DNA from: Dillenia suffruticosa
Taxonomy: Eukaryota > Streptophyta > Magnoliopsida > Dilleniales > Dilleniaceae
DNA length: 64,000 bases
Direction: 5' to 3'
NCBI GenBank assembly: GCA_033439265.1
Contig: JAVTVX010000011.1
Span: 9,858,590 to 9,922,589 of the forward strand
In this document: in pieces, positions 48,799 to 59,990 of the stretch
Layout: each line of letters opens with the position of its first letter
Numbering within the stretch: position 1 is the first letter of the stretch
Notes under the pieces: generated by a model
What the model was told of the DNA's origin: nothing
What the model saw: only the letters and a program-made list of their open reading frames with translations
Databases searched by the model: none
Made by a program: the position numbers and the translations under genes

Positions 48799-51700
48799 TG
48801 TCACGCCCTAAACCAGAGTCATGAACAGCCGCCCGTTACCCTGGATGCCGGCTATATTTTTTTATAGAAAATCGGGCAGAATCTCCCTATATTACGGAGG
48901 TCTCCTAAGTATAATTTGACCTGTATATCAACATTCATCCCGTAAAATAAATAAATGGCCATCCCGATATCTCCAAAATCAACCAATGCTACAGCCAACA
49001 TCCAGAACAATGCAAGGCTATAAAAATTTCTAACAGACCTAGCCACAGACCTCTACTGTCATGCCTAACCAGAGCATGAGCAGCCGCCAAACCGAGCGGA
49101 CCTAAAATTTTATATAATATACAATAATTTTCCTAAGTGACATTCAAATAGAACAATCGCCTCAATACAATTAAATTATGAGAGTTTCACAAATAAATAT
49201 ACATAAATTATACAGTCATCCCAAAAATAAATAAATGAGTACATTTATCAAACTAAAATCTCCAATAATCGTAGCGAAAGATATGGTAACATCCATACTC
49301 AAACTCGGTACTATCAATTCCATATCGCAACACAATAATTCTTCTTCAGTCCAAAACTAATCCTGTGGGGAGAAAGTGAGGGGTGAGTATCTATGGGAGG
49401 ATACTCAGTAAGTGAGGGGATTGATATCGTGCTATCAATATCGAGGGAGAACTTGGAGTGTCAAAACATGTAACAAAATATCGAGTATGCGAAAATAACG
49501 TGTTGTTTCAGAATAAAACATATCTCAAGGCACATATCAGAAAATAACATATGCATCCATCTATGTATCAAGTCACAAATATAGAGCCGACCGAATAAAC
49601 AACCCTGACAATAGTCTATCTAGACCAAGAATGGGCGCATTGGGGGTTTCACTATGCAAATATCAAATAATGGCTCTCTACTCCAATGTTGGCTATATAC
49701 TACTCCAACTAGCCTGTAAATAATAATAATGATACATATATATAGTCGGTCATGTATGGTGTCCCGCCCAGTGCTAGACAGAGGTAAACTCACATCCTCC
49801 CCAATGAGGGTCAACCTGGGACACCCATACACATGACGATCTGACACCTTCGGCCAAAGCGTATTCGGGTACAAGGGGTGCCTCTACCAATGTCCTTCGT
49901 AGCTACGAAATGCTATAGGAAGTATATCACCATATCACCAAGTCGGCCGGGTATGTAGCCCCATGCATCACATCATCATGTCGGCCGAGCATATAGCCCC
50001 ATGTATCGTAACATAATTTTGGTCGGGCTTATAGCCCAAATAGTACATGTAAATATATTTAAAACTACGTGCCAATACAGTAGAAACATTAAAACAGTCA
50101 ATATGTTAAAAAGAATGGTACAATATTCGGTTATCAAACTCATGGATGCAAATCAATAAAATCAACGGTTGGGACACTCCAATGATGACAAAAATATGTT
50201 TATCAAAATCTAAAAATTTAGTTTTCACATGTATAGAAATTATATCGTTTGAAAATCAGTAAAATATGATTTGTCAATCAATAGAAGATGTCAAAATCCC
50301 ACTCACCGTTCTAGGGAGGGTGGTCACTCCCTATTTTCAAAACAAATCCAATCTAACTCCTCGAGTCTCCAAAAAAATCAACCTAATCAGATTATCACAA
50401 TTGAAAATCAAATTTCAAGTATTATAGGGTTTATCCATTTTTCCTAAATTTGTACAAACCTTAACTCTTCAATTTATGAATACACTCTAATGTCATCAGT
50501 TACATTTCATTTATAAACAATTAACGTACCTTTAAACCAAGTCAAATTCAACCCTAAAACCACTCAAGGTCTGAAATAAGTCTTAAAATAAATAATTTTC
50601 CAATAGGATGGAAAATCTTTGAAAAATTATACACTTTTCGATTCCCATCCAAATGTTTCGAGCCATATGTCATTTTCAAGGTATATTAGCTTATTTTCAT
50701 AATACGGAGATTGTATTTAAATTGTCTATAAGCAGAACAATTTATAATGAGAAAGGCTACATTAACCCTTAAACCCAAATCCCAATTTCTGACTATTTTC
50801 ATGCATAGGTCAATTTAAACTTCAAGGGAAACTATTCAAATCAACTTAAATTTGATTCTATCATCCTGAACAGTCCCATTTCATATAAATTCCTATACTT
50901 AATCTAATGAACTGCACATAATGTCCGAAAATGCATTTATTGCGAATGTAGTTTACATTCTAGCATATACGAGACTTCTTATCTTAAATTTACCCTAAAT
51001 TCAATAACCAAATCGAATGGGTCCAAAATCACTCACCTAGAGTTTTTTTCTCGGATTGCAGACCTTTATCCGAATGTATCCTCGATCACTCCAAGATTTG
51101 AAATGCTATCTATCAAGATAGGGTTTATTAGTTAGGTTCAAACACTTAGATCGGAAGGAAAACCTTAAGTCAGTTACCTGCGTAGAGGTTCGTTGGCTGT
51201 CACGGGCTCACGGGCCGTCGCGGGCTCGTGGGTTCGCGGGTCAATAGGCTAGTGGGCTTCGGCTAGCGGGCTCACTGCAAGCCGGCAAGCCTGTGAGCTG
51301 ATGGGCCTATGGGCTGGAGGGCTGGCGGTGATAGGCCTGTGGCTGATGGGCTTGTGGGCCGGTAGTGGCTCACAGGCCGTAGTGGACTGCGGGCTGGTGC
51401 GCGCCTGTGCATTGGTGCACGCCAATGCGCTGGTGCGCTCTCGTGCGCTCGTGTGCTGCACTGGTGCGCGCTGGCGGGAGGACTTGCTGTGGCTCGATCG
51501 CGTGCAAAGGCGCTGGGTTGCGCTCACGGAAGCTCACGGGAGGAGGGAGTAGTGGTGGTGGGTGGCGGAAGGGAGAGAGATCACGAGAAATCGCGAGAGG
51601 GAGAGATTGTGAGAGAGAAACCGAAAGGGAAAGAAGAAGAGGGAAAGAAGAAGAAGAAGAAGAAGAAGAAGAAGAAGAAGAAGAAGAAGAAGAAGAAGAA

Positions 51701-51950
51701 GAAGGAGAAGAAGATGAAGGTGGTGGCTGTTGGCGGTGGCGGAGGAAGGCGCGGCCGCGGGAGAAGAACAATCGGGTAGGGGTAGAGAGATTGAGAGAGA
51801 CGAGAGGGAGATGAAGAGACAGGATGAGAGAGAAGGGGAATTAGGGTTTCATCCTAAATCCTTAGGGACGGAGCGTTTTTAAGCAAAACGCTGCGTCTCC
51901 TCCCCACTGTTTTGTTTTTGTTTTTTCTTTTTTCTTGTGTCAGTGTTACA
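48799..51950 (-). repeat. Gypsy 5' LTR (3152 bp)
   Basis: The plus strand runs from TGTCACGCCC to CAGTGTTACA. The segment 49017-49942, missing in the partner LTR, contains landmarks shared with the solo LTR at 5401-8900 (for example gcgcattgggg and ccaatgttggct), so it is ancestral. It includes a GC-rich island (about 51180-51480) and a long (GAA)n run at about 51626-51705; the 'KKKK/EEEE' frames over this run are not genes. Confidence 0.95.
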
Positions 51951-52223
51951 TATACCATCTTTGGAAAATAATTTTATCTATGGTTTGTAAATATTTCTCA
52001 TTATTTATTAGCTTATTGATTTGTTCTGTTGATTCTTCTAGTGGTATTGTTGATGTTTCTGGAATAAGTTCTTGTTTTATTTTTAATATTTCTATTTCAT
52101 CTTTTAATTGTCTTACTTGAATTTTTAATTCTTTAATTTCTTTATATAGATTCTTGGTTGTGATTTGTTGTATAATATTTTCTATAGGATATTTTTCAAA
52201 TATTTTGTTTAAATTTAAAGGTT
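51951..52223 (-). mobile_element. Endogenous caulimovirid copy 1, 5' part; left arm of inverted repeat
   Basis: The minus strand encodes the coiled-coil segment preceding the protease: NLYKEIKELKIQVRQLKDEI in the 95-codon frame 51946-52233. It joins seamlessly to 43195 if the gypsy element and one TATAC are removed. The same bases occur inverted at 53304-53576 with four mismatches by eye over 273 bp. At 52223/52224 the orientation flips to copy 2. Confidence 0.9.
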
Positions 52224-52734
52224 GGTGGGACAATACTTTAACTGCACAAGATAGAACAAATATTTTACATCACATGGAAACATATATAGTTGAAGGATTT
52301 CAACAAGAAAGGTCAAATGCAATAGAAACATTAATCCATACAATGGTAATGCAATTTGTAGGAAACCCAAATGAACAAATTATAAGTTCTAAACTAGTTC
52401 TAATAAACTTATGATGCCCAACTTTATTAGATTACAGATGGCACAAAGATATTTTTATTACACAAGTTTTAATAAGAATTGACTTTAACCAATTAGTTTG
52501 AAAATAAAGGTTTATAGCAGAACTACCAAAATTATTCGGAGAAAGAATAATGAAAAAATTAAGAAAAGTAATCAGCAAGATGATATATTATTTCAAAATA
52601 TTATTTATGGACAATTATTTTATTTTATACGAAAATAAGAATTATTCTTATGTTCTGAATTAAAACTGCAATCTAAATATACAAGTAAAAAATATACTCG
52701 ACAAGAATTAGGATGATTTTGTTAACTTTTTGGT
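52224..52734 (+). pseudogene. Viral capsid core, copy 2, with stops
   Basis: The frame opens with GWWDNTLTAQDRTNIL and runs to a stop at 52412-52414. After several further stops a segment reads RFIAELPKLFGERIMKKLRK (about 52509-52570), resembling the conserved F..GLP..F..K.....I region of caulimovirid capsid proteins. The ORF beginning at 52154 starts inside antisense copy 1 and is a chance fusion. Confidence 0.7.
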
Positions 52735-53142
52735 ATGGACAAAATACAAACCCCCTCTGCTAAACACACAATATATAAAAGATCACAATATCAATTTAGA
52801 CCAAAAAGAAGAACTTCAAAATATCCTAAGTATAAAGCACAAACACATTATAAACGAACATCAAGAAAATCAAAGACTAAAAATATTACTTGTTGGAAAT
52901 GTGATAAACCAGGTCATATGGCAAACAAATGCTATGTTAAGAAAAGGATAAATGAAATACAAAATAAAAATTTAAAAAATGAATTAATGAATCTTTTAAT
53001 CAAAGAAACACCTGGTGATGAAGAACAGAAACAGAAACAAAATATTATGATACAACAAGTGAGTCTGAAAAATATATTACAAATAATGAATCTAGTTTTA
53101 AAGAAAATACTGAAGAAGATAGTCAATCTGAAGAACCATTAG
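52735..53142 (+). pseudogene. Viral capsid C-terminus with zinc knuckle, copy 2
   Basis: A 135-codon frame with a Lys/Arg-rich stretch followed by CWKCDKPGHMANKC at 52891-52932, an intact CX2CX4HX4C knuckle typical of caulimovirid capsid proteins, and then an acidic/Gln-rich tail. The knuckle binds nucleic acid during packaging. The frame lacks the capsid core and ends early, so it is a fragment. Confidence 0.85.
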
Positions 53143-53295
53143 CCCCCTTATGTTTTAAACATATAAGTGTTTTGACTAAACAAAAGAAAGAAGAACTATT
53201 TAACACCATAATAAAAATAGAAGACTTAGAAACATGAAATCAATTGTTAAACAACTTAAAAGATTTAATTTTAGATGATAAGAAACACAAGTAAA

Positions 53296-53719
53296 AACAA
53301 TCGAACCTTTAAATTTAAACAAAATATTTGAAAAACATCCTGTAGAAAATATTATACAACAAATCACAACCAAGAATCTATATAAGGAAATTAAAGAATT
53401 AAAAATTCAAGTAAGACAATTAAAAGATGAAATAGAAATATTAAAAATAAAACAAGAACTTATTCCAGAAACATTAACAATACCACTAGAAGAATCAACA
53501 GAACAAATCAATAAGCTAATAAATAATGAGAAATATTTACAAACCATAGATAAAATTATTTTCCAAAGATGGTATAAACAAGTTACATTAAAAATAGGAG
53601 ACAATTTTAGTTTAACTACAAATGTTTTAGTAGATTCGGGAATAGAATTAAACTGCATAAAATCAGGACTCATACCGATAAATATTGCACTAAAACAAAA
53701 GAAAAATTGTTGTCAGCAA
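53296..53719 (+). pseudogene. Viral coiled coil and aspartic protease, copy 2
   Basis: An open plus-strand frame without its own ATG. It runs through a predicted coiled coil (LYKEIKELKIQVRQLKDEIE) to the protease site VDSGIELNC, with D-S-G at 53633-53641 intact. The protease would cut the viral polyprotein. It stops being viral at about 53720, so the protease is truncated. Bases 53304-53576 are the right arm of the inverted repeat. Confidence 0.85.
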
Positions 53720-54317
53720 AAAGAGGCCAATGTTTGGCTGCAGCAACAGCCAAAAGACTTCAGACAAAGGTCAATCGAGCAATAGGAGCAACTGTTTCTT
53801 CATAATCAATGTTGTATTTCGGAGTATAACCTTTAGCAGCCAAATGAGCTTTATATCGCTCAATAGAACCATCAGAGCGAGTTTTAATTTTGTAAACCCA
53901 TTTATTTCCTATAACAGTTTTACCCGGAGGAAGATCGACTAAATCCCAAGTGTGAGTTTTCTTTAAGGCCTGAAGTTCTTCAGACATTGGTTGTTGCCAC
54001 ATAGGATTAGTACTAGCCCCACGATAAGAATGAGGTTTATGTAAAGAGACAATACTAGAAAAACAATGATAATCTCTAAGATGATGTGGAGTGTCTTGTA
54101 CCCGACTAGAGCAACGAAGAGGAGGAACAAGATCATTAGAGGAAGCAGGTTCTGGAAATGCAGAGGCAGAGGAGGGATCAGATACAATAAGCTCAGAAAA
54201 AGAATCTGAAATAGAAGAGTTTGTAGCAGAGGAAGGAAATAATTCCAGTGAAGGATCAGTAAAAAAGGGTTGAGAAGTAGAGAAAGAACTATGAAATTTG
54301 GATAATGTAGAAAACAT
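53720..54317 (-). pseudogene. Copia RT N-terminal part, truncated
   Basis: The 185-codon frame at 53760-54317 holds the Ser/Pro-rich linker, then PMWQQPMSEELQALKKTHTW and VIGNKWVYKIKTRSDGSIER, the start of copia RT, ending in ETVAPIARLTFV and a stop. The next codons (SLLAVAAAKHWPL) continue to the breakpoint at about 53720. The catalytic YVDD region is absent. Confidence 0.9.
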
Positions 54318-54326
54318 GGTGTGTTC

Positions 54327-55196
54327 TTAGAAGGTGACATGGTGAGAAATACGTAGTCTACCAGAAATAGGATCCCAACAACGATAACCTTTATGTTCTA
54401 GCCCATACCCAAGAAAGCAACAAAGACGAGCACGAGGTTCAAGTTTAGTATGTTCATGGGGATTAAGAAAAACAAAACAAGCACAACCAAAAACTTTAAG
54501 AGTAGAGTAGTCAGGTGCCTTGCCATGTAATCGTTCAAAGGGAGAGAGATTTTGAAGAACTGGAGTGGGGAGACGATTAATAGTATAAACAGAAGTAAGA
54601 GCAACCTCACCCCAAAATTTTTCAGGACAGGATGCAGAAAGAATGTGAGTACGAACAGAATCTAAAATATGACGATGTTTACGTCTGCTCAACCATTCTG
54701 CTGAGAGGTTTAAGGGGAAGATCGTTGGAGAATAGTTCCCTGTTGTTTGAGAAACTGGAGAAAGATAGAATCCTGATACTCCATTGCATTGTCAGTACGA
54801 AGAATTTTAATAGGACACGAAAATTGAGTTTTAATTATGGTAGCAAAATCAATATAAATTTGGGGCAATTCAGATCTATGCTTGAGAAAGTATAGCCAAG
54901 TGAATCTCGAATAGTTATCGATGAATAAAACAAAATATCGATAGCTATTCATAGTGGGAGTAGGAGCAGGACCCCAAAATCAGAATGAATTAAGCCAAAA
55001 TGAGTATCACAAATAGAGTTATTATTATTAAAGGATAAAGCAGGTTGCTTTGCTTGTTGACAATGTAAACAATCAAATGACTCAAATTTAGAAAGGCCTA
55101 ATGAACCACTAGAAATCAAGGATCGGATTTTATGAGCAGATGCATGACTAAGATGGAGGTGCCATTGATATGTCAAGGGAATGGTGGTAGAATCAG
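54327..55196 (-). pseudogene. Copia integrase, frameshifted
   Basis: Three overlapping frames cover it. 54949-55176 has the zinc-binding HLSHAS...CLHC region. 54710-54952 has the catalytic core with LFIDNYSRFTW and ILRTDN. 54327-54692 has RRKHRHILDSVRTHIL through FGCACFVFLNPHEHTKL. At least two frame changes separate them. Confidence 0.9.
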
Positions 55197-55200
55197 AAAT

Positions 55201-56548
55201 CTATCGTTGAATAGGAATATGAAGAGATGTGAACTCAAATAATCTACCCACCTTGCGTCCCGTTCCAAGAATTTGTCTCATCTGAAGGTCCTGAACTTGA
55301 CAACCAAGAGGAGAGAATGAAACAGTAAGACCAAGATCACATAATTGACCAACAGAGATTAAGTATAAGGCTAAACTAGGAACAAAATAAATATCGGGAA
55401 GGGTAAGGGTAGAGGTAGTTGCTATGCCAATATGAGTAATGGTCATACTACTACCATCAGCAATGTGAATAGAGGGAAGAGAACTAACAGGAGTAGGTTT
55501 AGACAATAGAGAAAATTGAGAAGTCATATGATTACAACAAGCAGAATCAAGGAGCCAAGTATTACTTGGGGTGACAGATAAAGCAGTGGAGGAAGGAATC
55601 ACTTGTTTAAGAAGAACTTCTAGATCCCTAATAGTAAGAAAAGGGGAAGAGGACTCACTAGAGGAAGCAACAGCAGCAGCAGCAATGGTAGAGGATCCAG
55701 GTTTAAAGGAAGACTTGGATTTTGTCGAATCCCCTTTAGGACGAGATGGGCGAATTGGACAATTTTCCAAAATATGGCCATGTTTATGATAGTATCTGTA
55801 CTCAATAGTAAGACAAGTAGCAAACGTATGACTAGGGTTGCGGCAATTCTTATAGAAGGTAGATCCAGAGTTGGAGCGGGGCTGAGTGATTGCAAAAGCA
55901 ACTTCTGATGAATGAGGTTTGAATAAACCAAGACGAGTTTCCTCAAACAGAATTTCTTTAACCGCGGCATCCAAAGTGGGCAATGGAGCACGATGTAACA
56001 GAGCAACACATACTGATTCATATTCAGGACGAAGTGCCATAAGGACTTGAATGAGACGAAGATGATTATCACTAATTTTAGCTCGGGATAACTGATTCCA
56101 GACAGGTTGAATGATGGCAAGAAAGTCATAAATTGACTGTCCCGACTCTTGCTTAAGGCTATTTAGAGTAGTTAGCAACTAATAATAATGTGCAAGACTA
56201 GTAGTTTTATACCTATTAGACAAAAAATCTCAAATTTCTTTTGCAGTTTCAAAGTCAGCAAACTGAATATAAATGGATGAAATAGAAGTGTTGCAAAACC
56301 AAGTAATGATATGATTTTTGCTATCCCAATCCTCAAGACGTTTGGTATATGTCGCATCATTTTCATTTGCATCACGAATTGGTTTGACGATATCACTGGT
56401 AATAGTATGCCAAAGTTTACGTCCAATTAAAAAAACTTTTCATACGTTGAGACCACAATGTATAATTAGAGCCATCCAGGATAGTACCAATAGGATGAGA
56501 AACTTCAGATTTGTCCATATCAAGAAACCCAAAAGAAGAACTAGACAT
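55201..56548 (-). pseudogene. Copia gag and protease, broken
   Basis: Gag starts at ATG 56548 (MSSSSFGFLDMDKSE). A run of seven T's on the coding strand at about 56426-56432 puts it out of frame. In the continuing frame there are stops at 56230-56232 (TGA) and 56179-56181 (TAG). The 325-codon frame 55201-56178 carries the UBN2-type Gag region, a knuckle-like region in which expected Cys residues read Tyr (EYRYYHKHGHILENC), and protease WLLDSACCNHMTS, a D-S-A-C variant I recall from other plant copia elements. Confidence 0.9.
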
Positions 56549-56682
56549 AGACAAAAAAATAATTCAGAGAAAAAAAATAAATAAACTGACTAACTAGAGC
56601 TACCAATCGGGTCACAAATCAAATGTGACAATGAGAGCAAGAGACTGAAACAAATTGATAGCTCAAAAACCTAGAGAGAGTA

Positions 56683-56696
56683 GGGCTCTGATACCA
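56683..56696 (-). other. Primer binding site of truncated copia
   Basis: The minus strand reads TGGTATCAGAGCCC directly next to the LTR, the standard initiator tRNA-Met site. Confidence 0.9.
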
Positions 56697-56871
56697 TGTA
56701 AGTGAAATACTAATTGTATTTCTTTGTAATGATTTTGTACAAGAGAATATGATTTACATATATACACATCAATCTAGTTAAAAGAAGAAAGAGAATCAAG
56801 AGAATAATGGGTAATAGACTAAAATACATAATTGAAGACTAATTATGTGTCTAAATCTATGCACATTAACA
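56697..56871 (-). repeat. 5' LTR of truncated copia (175 bp)
   Basis: The plus strand runs TGTAAGTGAAATAC...GCACATTAACA (TG...CA). One border is fixed by the primer site, the other by resumption of viral sequence. There is no partner LTR in the window. Its boundaries imply a target site ctttt at 56872-56876; the left duplication was lost. Confidence 0.85.
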
Positions 56872-57745
56872 CTTTTTAACAATAAATTTTTATTACACAT
56901 TGATTGAAAATTAGTAAAAAAAAGTTTTACAAAAAGATGTTAAAAATATTGTTTCAAAACAAATTTTTACAAGATGACAAACTATTCTTTCAGTCTTTGA
57001 TTTTGACATTGAATTTATCAAAGGATCTCAAAATTCTATACTAGATTTTCTAACAAGAGACTTTTTACAAGGATATCCTTCGTTTTAGGAAAATGCAATC
57101 AAAAACCCCTCTGCAAAATCCGAAAGATTATGATATGAGTTCTACCATAATCCAACCTTTACCAAGATCATCACAAGTGTGACCCACTTTTATTCTACCT
57201 CTTAGTTATGCACAAGCAATAGTAAAACCAACAACAGCCAGCCCTTTTTCATCGAAATCACAAAAGGTTATGGAAGATATTCCTAAACCTTTCACAGAAA
57301 ACCTTGGCCTTACAAATTTTAAGGAATCTCAAAGTCAAGACAACCTCTGACAATACACTTCAAAGTTATTCCCACAAAATTTTCATTGGTTCCATGATCA
57401 TATGGGAAAAACACAAAAATTTTATGAGTTTGTTTTAGTTGACACACAATCAGCTCTCATTACTCACAACAAAGACCCTTCTGGTCGAATTTTCTTTGTA
57501 AAGTTACAAATTAAGCAAGTCTTATCCTCCAAAGACTTGATTGAACCATTTTCGGAAAAACAATTTTCTCATAAGTTTATATCACAAGGCTACACGTATC
57601 ATGATTACAAATTGGTATGGTATTGTGCTCTTTTCATCCGTCCATACAACCATTCATGGTTCTTTTCATTCAATTATGACTGCCCAAAACAATTTTCTTT
57701 ATGGTTTTTTGCTTGGTCATTCACCCAAATATATTCTCAACCAAT
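56872..57745 (+). mobile_element. Endogenous caulimovirid copy 2, 3' part
   Basis: It resumes within viral RNase H and continues through the overlapping start of the downstream ORF (ATG at about 57091) to the middle of that ORF. At 57745 it meets copy 3 tail to tail. Compared with copy 3 the sequences are clearly homologous but carry different stops and indels. Confidence 0.85.
57091..57745 (+). pseudogene. Viral downstream ORF of unknown function, copy 2
   Basis: It begins at an ATG overlapping the end of the pol frame, then has stops. The best open part, 57402-57773, reads GKTQKFYEFVLVDTQSALIT and later FISQGYTYHDYKLVWYCALF and RPYNHSWFFSF. The aromatic-rich Y..YDY...WY...F.RP..HSWFF pattern is also encoded antisense at 59150-59640 in copy 3. 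I do not know its function; a downstream ORF after pol occurs in several caulimovirid genera. The last codons of the open frame (after QPIK) come from copy 3. Confidence 0.65.
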
Positions 57746-57976
57746 CAAAAGGGGCAAGATCATGAAAACATAAACAGTAGGAAACATTAATTAAAAGGAA
57801 AATTGTATGAAAACAATAAATTGTATAAGATAGATAAAACTTACAGAAATTATGAAAATTCCTCAAGAGCTTTTATTGCACACTTGAAATTTTTGCAAGA
57901 GTTTGTACAAGGAGGAACCCTAAAAACACTCGATATATTTGATATACACTTGATGCTTATTACAATAGATTTTGTT

Positions 57977-57989
57977 GGCTTATATAGAC
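57977..57989 (-). promoter_or_regulatory. Viral TATA box, copy 3
   Basis: The minus strand reads GTCTATATAAGCC, identical to copy 1 at 41996-42008, in a well conserved ~270-bp leader region. Confidence 0.6.
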
Positions 57990-58009
57990 AAATTATAAAC
58001 TGTAATACA

Positions 58010-59990
58010 TAAATTGTGAAGTTTAGATTAGGTTGTAGGATTGTTGCTAAGTCAAATTCAATTGTGGCTACTTTTTGAAAAGTAGATTCCTTCTTTTGCC
58101 AAAAGTTGTTTTGTCTTGTTCTTCTTTTGTCAAAAGTGGTTGATGATAATTGTCCTTCTTTTTGACTTGAGCTTGTTTTTTTTCTTCCACTTGTCTTTTA
58201 TGAATGTGGATAAGTTCTTCTTTGTCTGAGGTTGATTGCTGAAAAAACATTAGTTGCTGGTGAGTCATCATCATAGCTAATGCTAGGTGGCGAGTCATTG
58301 TCTGAGCTTGTAAATAACCATTCTTATAAGTTGGTAGGAAATGAGTCTGGTCCTTTACTAGTTGTCAATTGATGGATTGCCTTGTGGAATGATGAGATAG
58401 GGCTAATAATGTAAATGTTCCCATTCCCGGATGATTTCTTCTTGTGAATGATTTCTTTCAATATTTTCTTTCCACCATTTTAAAATTGTTTTCCTTAAAC
58501 ATTTTCTGTGAACTTGTTTTGTGAGGGCTAAATTAATCTATGTCCTGTTTTCTATTTGATCCATTTTGATTATGTCTGGTCAGTCTATGTCCATGTCCAT
58601 TCCAATTGCCATTCCCAAGCTTAGGTAAATATTGTCATGTCGGTTCAACAAATGAAACACACTGATTCGTTGATTTTTAAATTGTTCTTTCAACAGTGCC
58701 ATTGTTATGCCAATTTTCTGATTGTTTGCCCAAGCTAAATGCTTTGTCATTTCCTACTTGTCAAAAATCATAGGGGTCTTGTGAGTCTTGAAAAACTTGA
58801 TCCAATTCATTTGTGAATTCAGATTATGCTTGTGATGATTTTTCTTTTTCCTTTTTCTTTTTGGCTTTGTCTGCAAAATATTTTAACAAATCATCCTCGG
58901 CTTCTAAAAATTGTAGCAGTTTTTCTATCTTTGCTGAAATTTTTGGATTTTGTTGAATTTCTTTTCTTTTTTCATCTGGTATTTCTATAAACCCCTGAGT
59001 CTATGGGAGAGTTGGTGGAATTTGAGCAATTGCTATTCTGAGTGCCTTGTCTGATTCGAAGAATTGTTTGATGTTGTCAATGGAGTATTGTTCAAATGAA
59101 AATTGGGACCACCATTTGATATTAAATTCTCTAACTAAAGATCAAGGATAAGGTTGCGGAAAGATTTGGGTAAACTGATAGGTCCAACAAAATATCCATG
59201 GTATGTTAAAGACAATGTCGAAATGAATTTCTTTATTGTGAAAAGAGGTTTTAAGTTGTTTTGAATAAAATTCAAAAGATTGTTTGATTGGTTGAGGATA
59301 TATTTGGATGGATGACCCTAAATACCACCACCAATAAAAAAACCACAAAGGAAATTGTTTTTGGCAGTCATAATGGAATGAAAAGAACCATGAATGGTTG
59401 TATGGACGGATGAAAAGAGCACGATATCATGCCATTTTGTAATCGTGATACGTGTAGCCTTGTCGTATAAACTTGTGAGAAAATTGTTTTTCCGAAAATG
59501 GATTAATCTAGTCTTTGGAGGATAAGAGTTGCTTAATTTGTAATTTTGAAAAGGAAATTTGACTAGAAGGGTTTGTTGTGAGTAATGAGAGTTGTTTGTG
59601 TGTCGACTAAAATAAACTCATAAAATTTTTGTGTTTTTCCCATATGATCATGGAACAAATGAAAATTTTGTAGGAATAACTTTGTAGTGTATGGTTTGAG
59701 CTTGCCTTGACTTTGAGATTCCTTAAAATTTGTGAGGCCAAAGTTTTCTGTGAAAGGTTTAGAATATATTCCATAACCTTTTGTGATTTCGAGGATGAAG
59801 TGCCAGCTGTTGTTGGTTTTGCTGTAGCTTGTGCATAACTAAGAGGTGGAAAATCTAGTAAAACATCAAATGGATTATAAATTTGTGGAATAAAAATGGG
59901 TCGCACTTGTGATGATCTTGGTGAAGGTTGGATTATGGTAGAACTCATATCATAATCTTTTGGATTTTGTGGAGGGGTTTTTAACTGCAT
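58010..59990 (-). pseudogene. Viral downstream ORF, copy 3, broken
   Basis: It starts at ATG 59990, overlapping the last 10 nt of the RT/RNase H frame, an arrangement common in caulimovirids. The first frame (59607-59990) begins MQLKTPPQNPKDYDMSSTII and includes PPLSYAQATAKPT. Later pieces are 59142-59348 (WFFYWWW...) and 58068-58298 (a Ser/Gln/Lys-rich tail). Several frameshifts and stops separate them. Function unknown to me. Confidence 0.65.

Larger units (their letters stand above)
43196..51950 (-). mobile_element. Ty3/gypsy retrotransposon, internally deleted
   Basis: An 8755-bp element inserted in the viral copy with a perfect 5-bp duplication TATAC (43191-43195 and 51951-51955). Reading on the minus strand it has a 5' LTR (48799-51950), primer site, gag, protease, a piece of RT, polypurine tract and 3' LTR (43196-45499). 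Most of RT, all RNase H and all integrase are gone. The long LTRs, a tRNA-Met-like primer site and the protease/RT linker (EFPDVFPE.LPGLPP) suggest a chromovirus of the Tekay/Del type; integrase, which would settle this, is absent. Non-autonomous. Confidence 0.95.
52224..53719 (+). mobile_element. Endogenous caulimovirid copy 2, 5' part
   Basis: Plus-strand viral sequence in order: capsid core, basic region with zinc knuckle, coiled coil, and protease up to just past its active site. At about 53720 it is fused to a truncated copia RT. Viral sequence resumes at 56872 with RNase H; RT is therefore missing. It starts abruptly at 52224 against the inverted copy 1, so the movement-protein region is not present. 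Confidence 0.9.
53720..56871 (-). mobile_element. Truncated Ty1/copia retrotransposon in viral copy 2
   Basis: Minus-strand element with one short LTR (56697-56871), primer site, gag, protease, integrase and the start of RT. The rest of RT, RNase H and the 3' LTR are missing; the RT frame ends at about 53720 against the viral protease. The right border is precise: the LTR ends ...ttaaca at 56871 and viral RNase H resumes at once with ctttttaac. A later deletion must have removed both the left copia end and viral RT. Confidence 0.9.

Noticed and set aside
51407..51814. 135-codon plus-strand frame and 133-codon minus-strand frame in the right gypsy LTR
   Set aside because: They overlap each other and the GC-rich and GAA repeats; composition alone explains them.
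52154..52414. 86-codon frame starting in antisense viral sequence and ending in sense capsid
   Set aside because: It spans the head-to-head junction of copies 1 and 2; a chance fusion.
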